Below are positions 8,494 through 15,781 of a stretch of 64,000 bases of DNA, piece by piece. The notes beneath the pieces were generated by a model. It worked only from the letters and a program-made list of their open reading frames with translations. It searched no databases and was not told where the DNA came from. The stretch is from Comamonas sp. B21-038 (GTDB lineage Bacteria > Pseudomonadota > Gammaproteobacteria > Burkholderiales > Burkholderiaceae_C): assembly GCF_022387135.1 (NCBI RefSeq), contig NZ_CP092462.1, forward strand, positions 3,782,001 to 3,846,000, in the 5' to 3' direction. Numbering within the stretch: the stretch's first letter is position 1; every line of letters begins with the position of its first letter. A program made the position numbers and the translations under genes.

Positions 8494-9327
8494 TTACTTG
8501 ATCCCTGCCCGCATAAAGCTCTGCACAAACTGGCGCTGGAACAGGATGAAGCCGATCAGCAGCGGCGCCGAGGTCATCAACGTAGCCGCGGTGATGGTGG
8601 ACCAGTCCACGCCCTGCTCCACGCTGGAGAACACCTGCAGCCCGACGGTGAGCGGGCGCGATTCCACGCTGTTGGTGATGATCAGCGGCCAGAGAAAATT
8701 GTTCCAGTGAAAGCTCACCGACACCAGCGCAAAGGCGGTGTAGACCGGCCGGGCCAGCGGCACATAGACGCGCCAGAGAATCTGCAAGGTGCTGGCCCCT
8801 TCGACACGCGCGGCCTCGTCCAGCTCCTTGGGGATGCCCATGAAGGTCTGGCGCAGCAGGAAGATTGCAAAGGCCGAGGCAAAGTATGGCAGGCCAATCG
8901 CGAACAAGGTATCGACCAGACCGAGCCGGGCCATGGTCTGGTAATTCTCCACCAGCAGGATGTCGGGCATGATCATCAGCTGCACCAGCACCAGCGCAAA
9001 GGCGATGTTCTTGCCCCGGAACTGGTAGCGCGCAAACGCAAAGGCCGCCAAGGTGGACAGCAGCAACTGCGCCGCCAGGATGAGAGCCACCAGCAAGCTC
9101 GTGTTCAGAAAGTAGCGTGCAAACGGTGCGGCATCCCAGGCCTTGCGGAAGTTCTGCAAGGTCCAGGGGGCGCTCAGGTCAAAGCGGATCGCGTAGTCGC
9201 TGGGGTGGAAGGCGGTCCAGAACGCATAGGCCAGCGGCAGAATCCACAGCAGCGCCAGCAGCCAGGCGGCAACGGTGTCCAGCCAGGTATGGCGGTAGAT
9301 GACGGCAGGGGCTTGGCTGCGGCTCAT
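8494..9327 (-). CDS. Carbohydrate/glycerol-phosphate-type ABC transporter permease (UgpE/MalG family)
   Basis: The 277-residue integral membrane protein has about six hydrophobic helices and the ABC-permease coupling motif E-A-A-R-V-E-G-A near residue 180, typical of MalG/UgpE-type permeases. It would form the inner membrane channel with the upstream permease. Its start overlaps the stop of that gene by 4 bp (ATGA), indicating translational coupling. The operon order on the minus strand is ATPase, binding protein, permease A, permease E. Substrate assignment follows the set as a whole and is uncertain between sn-glycerol-3-phosphate and a sugar or polyol. Confidence 0.88.
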   Translation of the reverse strand: MSRSQAPAVIYRHTWLDTVAAWLLALLWILPLAYAFWTAFHPSDYAIRFDLSAPWTLQNFRKAWDAAPFARYFLNTSLLVALILAAQLLLSTLAAFAFARYQFRGKNIAFALVLVQLMIMPDILLVENYQTMARLGLVDTLFAIGLPYFASAFAIFLLRQTFMGIPKELDEAARVEGASTLQILWRVYVPLARPVYTAFALVSVSFHWNNFLWPLIITNSVESRPLTVGLQVFSSVEQGVDWSTITAATLMTSAPLLIGFILFQRQFVQSFMRAGIK

Positions 9328-10223
9328 TGGTAGTGCACCTTCTTGTCCAGCACAAAGAACTGGAACAGCGCCACGCTGGAGAGCACCACCACCAGCACCA
9401 CGGTGATGGCCGCTGCATAGGCCGTGTCCCAGAACTTGAAGCCCACCTCATACAGGTGGTAGAGCAGCAAGGTGGTGGCATTGTCCGGGCCGCCCCGCGT
9501 CAGAATGAACACATGGTCCACCAGGCGGAAGGCATTGATCACCGCATTGACCAGCACGAACACCGTGGTCGGCATCAGCAGCGGCCACTGCACCCGGCGG
9601 AAGAAGTACCAGCGCGAGGCACCCTCGATCGCGGCTGCTTCCTTCAGGCTGGGGTTGAGCGTTTGCAGCGCTGCCAGGTAGAAGATCATGAAAAAACCGG
9701 CTTCCTTCCACACCGCCACCAGGGTGATCGCCCCCAGCGCGGTGGACGGGCTGCCCAGCCAGTTGTGCGACGGCAGGCCCAGCGCGCCGGTGACCTGCTC
9801 CAGCAGGCCGTACTGCGGCGTGTAGAAGAACAGCCAGATATTGGCCACCGCAATCATCGGCAGCACCGTGGGCGTGAAATACGCCATGCGCACAAAGGTG
9901 CGCCCGGCGATGCGCTCGTTCACCCAGACGGCCATCAGCAGCGCCAGGCCGATGGAGGCGGGAATCGTGGCCGCCGCAAACCAGAGGTTGTTGCGCACCG
10001 CCTGCCAGAACACCGGGTCCTCGGCCATGGCCTGGTAGTTCTCGGCCCCCACCCACACTGCGGCACGCGCGCCCTTGGGGGTGGAGTAAAAGCTGTCGAT
10101 CAAGGTCGCCACTGCGGGCCAGTGGGTGAAAGCGACCAGCAGCACCAGCGCAGGCAGCAGCAGCAACCAGGCGTGGATGCTGCGCTGGCCGCTGCCGGCC
10201 ATGGACGAGGAAGAAGCGCTCAT
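9324..10223 (-). CDS. Carbohydrate/glycerol-phosphate-type ABC transporter permease (UgpA/MalF family)
   Basis: The 299-residue product is an inner membrane permease with about six transmembrane helices and the EAA motif (E-A-A-A-I-E-G-A). It pairs with the 8494-9327 gene. The ATG at 10223 is preferred because a GAGAG lies about 10 bp upstream; an in-frame TTG at 10241 would add six residues. It starts 84 bp after the binding protein gene and overlaps the next permease by 4 bp. Confidence 0.87.
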   Translation of the reverse strand: MSASSSSMAGSGQRSIHAWLLLLPALVLLVAFTHWPAVATLIDSFYSTPKGARAAVWVGAENYQAMAEDPVFWQAVRNNLWFAAATIPASIGLALLMAVWVNERIAGRTFVRMAYFTPTVLPMIAVANIWLFFYTPQYGLLEQVTGALGLPSHNWLGSPSTALGAITLVAVWKEAGFFMIFYLAALQTLNPSLKEAAAIEGASRWYFFRRVQWPLLMPTTVFVLVNAVINAFRLVDHVFILTRGGPDNATTLLLYHLYEVGFKFWDTAYAAAITVVLVVVLSSVALFQFFVLDKKVHYQ

Positions 10224-10307
10224 GCGTTGGGTGTCTCTCAATGGGGCGGGATGGCTCCCCCACCCTGCCCCGGCATGGCCTGCAAGCGAGCCACGCCGGG
10301 TACGGCT

Positions 10308-11606
10308 TTACTGGTAGCTGCGCAGGATGCGGTCGGCCTCCTTCTGCGCATCCTTCATCGCCTGCGCCGAGGTCTTGGTGCCGTTCAGCGCAGCCTGCAC
10401 CGCGTCGTTCAGCACCTTGGTCACACGCTGGTTGTCATGCGTGGAGAACTCGGCCACCGAGACGGGCAACTGGTCGCGGGCGACCAGCGCCTGCGGGAAC
10501 TCCTGGCCGTATTTCTTCAGCGCCGGCGTGTCATAGGCCGCAGGCGATACGGCCACATAGCCGCTGTCCATGCTCCACTGCGCAGCGCGCTCGGGCTGGG
10601 TCACCCACTTGGCAAATTCGAAAGCGGCCTGCTGCTGCTCCTTGGGTGCCTTCTTGAAGATGTAGAAGTTGCCGCCACCGGTGGGCGAGCCGCCCTTGCG
10701 CACATGGCCTGCAATCTGGCCGACCCCGAAATCGAACTTGGCATTGGCCTTGATATTGGTCAGGTTGCCGGTGGTGGTGACGATTATCGCGGCCTTCTTC
10801 TCCAAAAAGTCCTTCGGCGTCGTGCCCCACTCGATCACGCCCTTGGGGTGCACGCCTTCCTTGGTCAGGTTGACCCAGTAGTCCAGCGCCTCGATCACCT
10901 TGGGGTTGTCGAAGCTGACCTTGGTGCCCGCCTCGTTGGCCAGCAGCACATCGTTCGGGGTGGTCAGGGTCTGCAGCATCCAGTATGCAAATCCGGTCGA
11001 TGGGATCTGGATGCCGTACTGGGTCACATTGCCGCTGGCGTCTTTCTTGGTGAGCTTCCTGGCCGCCTCGCTCAGCTCCTTCCAGGTGGCAGGGGCCTTG
11101 TTCGGGTCCAGGCCGGCCTCCTTGAAGGCGTCCTTGTTGTAGTACATCACCACGGTGGAGCGCTGGAAAGGCACGCCCCAGGTCTTGCCACCCGTCTGGC
11201 TGTTGGCCATGAAGGCGGGGTAGAAGCCCTTGAGCCAGGCCTTGTCGGCATCGGTCTTCGCGAAGTCGTCGATCGGCACGATGGCGTCGTCGTCGATCAG
11301 CGTGAACATGTCGGTCGACAGCAGCACCGAGGTGGCCGGTGCCTTGCCCGACTTGTTGGCGGTGAGCGCCTTGACAATGGTTTCCTGGTAGGTGCCCGCG
11401 TAGATCGGCGTGATCTTGTACTGCGGATGCGCCTTGTTGAAGTCATTGGCGTAGCCGTCGATCACCTTGGTGATTGGGCCGCCCACGGCCACGGGGTAGT
11501 AGAAAGGCACTTCCAGCGGATCGGCCGCATGCGCGAGGCCCGCACCCAGGCTGAGCATGGCGGCGGCCGATGCGGCCAGGGTCTTCAAAAACATATTGCG
11601 TTGCAC
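10308..11606 (-). CDS. UgpB-like ABC transporter solute-binding protein
   Basis: The 432-residue protein has a hydrophobic signal peptide ending near A-H-A and a family 1 solute-binding fold. It resembles E. coli UgpB in segments such as Y-Y-N-K-D-A-F-K-E-A-G-L-D-P and A-A-Q-W....G-Y-x-A-V-S. It would capture the substrate in the periplasm. A GTG at 11606 is chosen as the start because GGAG lies 7 bp upstream. The first in-frame ATG at 11594 would be about 19 bp from that site. The ligand may be sn-glycerol-3-phosphate or another polyol; residues corresponding to the UgpB ligand site are not clearly conserved. Confidence 0.8.
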   Translation of the reverse strand: MQRNMFLKTLAASAAAMLSLGAGLAHAADPLEVPFYYPVAVGGPITKVIDGYANDFNKAHPQYKITPIYAGTYQETIVKALTANKSGKAPATSVLLSTDMFTLIDDDAIVPIDDFAKTDADKAWLKGFYPAFMANSQTGGKTWGVPFQRSTVVMYYNKDAFKEAGLDPNKAPATWKELSEAARKLTKKDASGNVTQYGIQIPSTGFAYWMLQTLTTPNDVLLANEAGTKVSFDNPKVIEALDYWVNLTKEGVHPKGVIEWGTTPKDFLEKKAAIIVTTTGNLTNIKANAKFDFGVGQIAGHVRKGGSPTGGGNFYIFKKAPKEQQQAAFEFAKWVTQPERAAQWSMDSGYVAVSPAAYDTPALKKYGQEFPQALVARDQLPVSVAEFSTHDNQRVTKVLNDAVQAALNGTKTSAQAMKDAQKEADRILRSYQ

Positions 11607-11680
11607 GGAATCACTCCTCGGGTTGAGCGCCTGCCTGCAGGCGCTGCTCAAACAGACCAGTCAAAGAAAAAAGGGTCACC

Positions 11681-12706
11681 TCAGGCCATGCGCAGGCCAT
11701 CAGCATCGAAGAAATGCATGTCTTCCGCACGCCAGGCCAGGCGCAGCGCCTGCCCCACGGCCGCTGCCTGCTGGCCGGGTGCGCGCACCGTGATCTGCTC
11801 GCTGCCAATCGCGCAGCGCAGCACCACATCGGCGCCCAGGTATTCCAGGCCGATCACCTGCGCATCTACGCCTTCGGCTGCCAGGCACTGCACCGCCTCG
11901 GGCCGCAAGCCCAGTGCCGCAGCACCGGCCGGCGCTGGCACCTGCACCTGGCTGCCGGCAATCGCGCCATCGCTGAGCCGCAGCAAATTCATCGCGGGTG
12001 TGCCGATAAAGCGTGCCGCAAATGTGCTGGCGGGGCGGGCGTACATCTCGCGCGGCGTCGCGCATTGCTCGACCCGGCCCTGGTGCAGCAGCACCACCTG
12101 GTCGGCCATGCTCATCGCTTCGGTCTGGTCATGGGTGACATAGACAACGGTCAGCCCCAGGCGCTGCTGCAGCTCGCGCAGCTCGGCACGCATCTCCTGG
12201 CGCAGCTGGGCATCCAGGTTCGACAGCGGCTCATCCATCAGGCAGACATGGGCCTGCGCCACCAGTGCCCGGCCCAGCGCCACACGCTGCTGCTGGCCGC
12301 CCGAGAGCTGGCCCGGCTTGCGGTCCAGCAGGTGCGCCAGTCCCAGCAGCCCGGCCGCATCCTTCAAGCGCTTGTCAGCCTCGGCCCTGGGCACCTTGCG
12401 CACCGCCAGCCCAAAGCCGATGTTCTCGGCCACCGACAGATGCGGGAACAGCGCATAGTTCTGGAACACCATCGCAATGCCGCGCTGCGCAGGGGGCAGC
12501 TGCGTCACATCGCGCCCTCCAATCAGCACCTGGCCGGCACTGGCCGTCTCCAGCCCGGCAATGATGCGCAGGGTCGTCGATTTGCCGCAGCCCGAAGGGC
12601 CGAGCAGCACGCAAAAGCTGCCCGGCGCGATCTGCAGATCGACCGAATGCAGCGCCGTGGTGCTGCCCCAGGATTTGGCAACCTGCCGTAACTCAATGCT
12701 TGACAT
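11681..12706 (-). CDS. ABC transporter ATP-binding protein, UgpC/MalK type
   Basis: The 341-residue ATPase has Walker A G-P-S-G-C-G-K-S-T near residue 37, the Q-loop, signature L-S-G-G-Q-Q-Q-R, Walker B C-L-M-D-E-P and the H-loop histidine in V-T-H-D-Q. A C-terminal TOBE-like domain follows, as in UgpC and MalK. It powers the importer encoded downstream and is the first gene of the operon. No Shine-Dalgarno sequence precedes its ATG, and a possible -10 element ends only 6 bp upstream, which would make a leaderless message. Membership of a UgpC-type system fits the possible PHO box upstream. Confidence 0.88.
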   Translation of the reverse strand: MSSIELRQVAKSWGSTTALHSVDLQIAPGSFCVLLGPSGCGKSTTLRIIAGLETASAGQVLIGGRDVTQLPPAQRGIAMVFQNYALFPHLSVAENIGFGLAVRKVPRAEADKRLKDAAGLLGLAHLLDRKPGQLSGGQQQRVALGRALVAQAHVCLMDEPLSNLDAQLRQEMRAELRELQQRLGLTVVYVTHDQTEAMSMADQVVLLHQGRVEQCATPREMYARPASTFAARFIGTPAMNLLRLSDGAIAGSQVQVPAPAGAAALGLRPEAVQCLAAEGVDAQVIGLEYLGADVVLRCAIGSEQITVRAPGQQAAAVGQALRLAWRAEDMHFFDADGLRMA

Positions 12707-12712
12707 CGCGCC

Positions 12713-12746
12713 AGTGTATGAAAGCGGGATGACAATTTGTTTACAA
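12713..12746 (-). promoter_or_regulatory. Possible PHO box and -10 element of the ugp-like operon
   Basis: Read on the minus strand, TTGTAAA (12746-12740) and TTGTCAT (12735-12729) lie 11 bp apart with an A-rich spacer, together matching about 10 of 14 positions of a CTGTCAT repeat. Ten bases later comes TACACT (12718-12713), a 4-of-6 match to the -10 consensus. This copies the arrangement upstream of phoX. The E. coli ugp operon is a known PhoB target. The match is modest and needs testing. Confidence 0.35.
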
Positions 12747-12864
12747 GCTTTCCCTTAGCTGACAAGCCGCTCCAGCGAAAGCGAAGCATCCACTCCCTGG
12801 ATTCGCTTACAACCATGACAATGCTGCGGCGCAGCACCGTCGCTGCACCTCCACGGGAGATTAT

Positions 12865-13059
12865 TTACAGCCAGCGCGCAATCCCGGCCGCCAGCAGGCT
12901 CAACACCACCGTGGTTGCAATCGGCAGCCACAAGGTTCTGCCAAACAGCCGGATCTCAAAATCCCCCGGCAAGCGCCCCAGCCCCAGCTTGCGCAGTAGG
13001 GCCGCAAAGCCGTTGAGCAGCAGCAGCGCCAGGAAAATCACAATCAGCCAGCGGATCAT
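12865..13059 (-). CDS. DUF2905 family small membrane protein
   Basis: The 64-residue protein has an N-terminal hydrophobic helix, a conserved centre reading L-G-R-L-P-G-D-F and a second hydrophobic helix, which is the pattern of DUF2905. It is likely an inner membrane protein of unknown function. GGAGG lies about 8 bp before its ATG. It begins 37 bp after the amidohydrolase stop on the same strand, so it may be the last gene of that unit. Confidence 0.88.
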   Translation of the reverse strand: MIRWLIVIFLALLLLNGFAALLRKLGLGRLPGDFEIRLFGRTLWLPIATTVVLSLLAAGIARWL

Positions 13060-13096
13060 CGCTAGGCCTCCATAGGACTAAGGGCCAGAGCGCTCA

Positions 13097-14710
13097 TCAT
13101 GCGGCGCGGTAGACCTGCTCGCCGGCAATCCAGGTCTCCTGCACGCGCAGGCTGCCAATGTCGGCGGCGGGCACCGTGAAGATATCGCGGTCCAGCACCG
13201 CAAAGCTGGCTTCAAAGCCGGGTGCAATCTGGCCGAGCCGGCCCTCGAACGGCGACAGGCTGGCCGCGCGTGCGGTGTAGAGCAGCAGGGCCTGCGGCAC
13301 GGTCAGCGCCTGGCTGTCCACAATGGGGGCGCCATTGTAGGCGCGGCGCTGCACGGCGGCCTGGATGGAGACAAAGACATTGTCCGGATCGGCCCAGGTG
13401 GTGGCCGGCGCGTCGGACGACAGCGCGACATGGTCGATCTCCTCGTAGAAGGTCTTGAGCGCATAGGACTGGTCGAACTCCGATGCCACCAGGTTTTCGG
13501 TATAGGCCTCGTACTCGGCAAACATGAAGATGATCTGCGTGGCCACGCCCCACTGCATCGGCATGGCGTTCATCTGCGCAATCTGCGCGGGCTTGAGCAA
13601 GGTGGCATGCTCCAGCCGCACCGACGGCACGCCGGCGGGCAGCCAGGGCTTTTTATCGGCAAAGAAGTCGATCACCAGCTGCAGGGCCGCATCGCCCATC
13701 GCATGCACGGCCATCTGCGCGCCGTTGGCGACCGACCATTCGTAGGCCTGCGCCAGCGCCGCGCTGCTGAGCAAGGACATGCCAAACAGGCTGCCCGTGT
13801 GCTTGTAGGCACAGCTGCACCAGGCCGTCTTGCCGGAGATCGAGCCATCAGCAAACAGCTTGATGCCGGCGATCTTGATGCGGCCATTTTTTTGCGCGGC
13901 CTGCAGCCCTGCTGACAGATCGCCCTTGCAAGGCTCCCAGGAAAAATACAGCGCCGCCTGCTGCTTGAAGCCGGCTTGCGCGGCATCGCGGTAGACATCG
14001 AGGTGGTGGAAGGGCTGGGTGAAGGCCATCATGTCGGTCACCGCAACAATGCCGCGCTCGCTGAAGCGCTGCGAGGTGCGCGCCAGGCTGCCCACGGCCT
14101 GCGCATAGTCCAGCACCGCCTTGGCGCGCTGCACCACACTGTTGGCCGCCAGCTCGGTCAGCACGCCATTGGGCGTGCCATCGGCATCGCGGCCAAAATG
14201 GCCACCAATGGGGTCGGGCGTGTCCCTGCCAATGCCCGCCAGCGCCAGCGCACGGCTGTTGCAAATACCCGAGTGGCAATCGGAGCGGCCCACATAGACC
14301 GGCTGCGTGGCCGACACCAGATCCAGGTCATGGCGCGTGGGCGTACGCCCTTCCTTCAGCTTGGACTCGTCATAGCCCCAGCCCTCAATCCAGTCGTTGG
14401 GTCCGAGCCCCGCCTTGGGGTGCTTCTTCAGCGCCGCAATCAGCCCCGGAATGTCTTCGACCAGCGGCACCGTGCAAGGCACCGCATCGACGATCTGCGA
14501 CAAGAACGTGGGATGCGTATGCACATCCACAAACCCCGGCACCACCGTTCGCCCCTGCAAATCCACCTGCCGATCCGCCACCGGCTGCGCCGCATCGCCC
14601 ACATGCCCCACCCAGCGCACCACCCCATCCGCCACCACAAAAGCCGTCGCGAAATCGCTCTCGCTGCGGCCGGTAAAAACATGGGCGTGGGTGAACAGGC
14701 AAGAGGACAT
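13097..14710 (-). CDS. YtcJ-type metal-dependent amidohydrolase (Amidohydro_3)
   Basis: The 537-residue product has an N-terminal beta-sandwich, then the metal-binding H-T-H-P motif near residue 70. A later H-A-M-G-D segment and an S-S-D-A-P segment toward the C-terminus complete the metal site, as in the YtcJ/AtzF-like group. These enzymes hydrolyse amide, carbamate or formamide bonds of unknown substrates. ATG at 14710 is taken as the start because the cytoplasmic family begins at this strand. However, no strong ribosome binding site is seen, and the frame stays open for 53 hydrophobic codons upstream toward the repeat array. A longer, membrane-anchored form cannot be excluded. Confidence 0.82.
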   Translation of the reverse strand: MSSCLFTHAHVFTGRSESDFATAFVVADGVVRWVGHVGDAAQPVADRQVDLQGRTVVPGFVDVHTHPTFLSQIVDAVPCTVPLVEDIPGLIAALKKHPKAGLGPNDWIEGWGYDESKLKEGRTPTRHDLDLVSATQPVYVGRSDCHSGICNSRALALAGIGRDTPDPIGGHFGRDADGTPNGVLTELAANSVVQRAKAVLDYAQAVGSLARTSQRFSERGIVAVTDMMAFTQPFHHLDVYRDAAQAGFKQQAALYFSWEPCKGDLSAGLQAAQKNGRIKIAGIKLFADGSISGKTAWCSCAYKHTGSLFGMSLLSSAALAQAYEWSVANGAQMAVHAMGDAALQLVIDFFADKKPWLPAGVPSVRLEHATLLKPAQIAQMNAMPMQWGVATQIIFMFAEYEAYTENLVASEFDQSYALKTFYEEIDHVALSSDAPATTWADPDNVFVSIQAAVQRRAYNGAPIVDSQALTVPQALLLYTARAASLSPFEGRLGQIAPGFEASFAVLDRDIFTVPAADIGSLRVQETWIAGEQVYRAA

Positions 14711-14874
14711 GACAAGGGCTGCAAAAGCAAAGACGGCCAAGAAGCCGCCATTGTCCGCGATTGCAAGAACCACCCAGCAAACAGCCGACCCGGATGTTCC
14801 AAGCCACCAGCCAAACAGCAAGCACAGCACCAAGGCCACACATTGAATGCGGCTGTTCAGAACAACCAACTACG

Positions 14875-15715
14875 CAGCAAGCGCAGCGCCCGAACCACCA
14901 CCACCAATGGCGAGATGGGCGCGCAGGCGCGGCGTCGGGGGCGCAGACAATACGCCTGTATGGCAAGCCCCCGCAACAAAGCCTGCGCGCCCATATCGCC
15001 ACCCCAAAACGAAAACTGCCAACGCCCCAAACAACTACAGCACCGCCAGGGAAGCCCACCCAACAGCGGATTGGACTTCAAAACACCCCACAAGGCAGCG
15101 AGCGCAGCGCCTGAACCACCACCACCAATGGCGAGATGGGCGCGCAGGCGCGACGCCGGGGGCGCAGACAATACGCCTGTATGGCAAGCCCCCGCAACAA
15201 AGCCTGCGCGCCCATATCGCCACCCCAAAACGAAGACTACCAACGCCCCAAACAACAACAGCACCGCCAGAGCAGCCCACCCAACAGCGGATTGGACTTC
15301 AAAACACCCCACAAGGCAGCGAGCGCAGCGCCCGAACCACCACCACCAATGGCGAGATGGGCGCGTAGGCGCGACGTCGGGGGCGCAGACAATACGCCTG
15401 TATGGCAAGCCCCCGCAACAAAGCCTGCGCGCCCATATCGCCACCCCAAAACGAAAACTGCCAACGCCACAAACAACAACAGCACCGCCAGGGAAGCCCA
15501 CCCAACAGCGGATTGGACTTCAAAACACCCCACAAGGCAGCGAGCGCAGCGCCTGAACCACCACCACCAATGGCGAGATGGGCGCGCAGGCGCGACGCCG
15601 GGGGCGCAGACAATACGCCTGTATGGCAAGCCTCCGCAACAAAGCCTGCGCGCCCATATCGCCACCCCAAAACGAGAACTATCTACGCCCCAGCCAAAAA
15701 AGCACCGCCAGAGCA
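14875..15715. repeat. Tandem array of nearly four 221-bp palindromic repeats
   Basis: The marker ATGGCGAGATGGG recurs at 14907, 15128, 15349 and 15570, an exact 221-bp period; the fourth copy decays after about 15690. Copies differ by only a few substitutions. In each copy a 20-bp arm (first at 14909-14928) pairs with an inverted arm (14981-15000) with one mismatch. Nested inside are CGGGGGC / GCCCCCG and a small ATAC / GTAT hairpin, giving a 92-bp hairpin per unit. Since 221 is not a multiple of 3, no protein frame is kept from copy to copy. The array fills the space between the betT terminator and the amidohydrolase. Bases 14711-14874 hold no other recognisable feature. Confidence 0.9.
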
Positions 15716-15751
15716 CTCACCCCCCAACGCATAACCAGACAAACCAAAAAG

Positions 15752-15780
15752 AAAAAGCCACCCGAAGGTGGCCAAAAAAA
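15752..15780 (-). terminator. Bidirectional terminator after the BCCT transporter gene
   Basis: A GCCACC / GGTGGC stem with a tetraloop (TTCG on the minus strand) is flanked by A-runs on one side and matching T-runs on the other strand. It lies directly after the stop codon at 15782. Confidence 0.85.
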
Positions 15781-15781
15781 C

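Noticed and set aside
9327..12143. 938-codon open frame antisense to the ugp-like genes
   Set aside because: It runs across three real genes on the other strand and has low-complexity His/Gln/Arg composition.
14875..15715. CRISPR array
   Set aside because: Units are 221 bp without short identical repeats separated by unique spacers, and no cas genes are present.
14875..15715. Integron attC sites or a cassette array
   Set aside because: The palindromes lack the GTTRRRY core and no integrase or cassette genes are visible.
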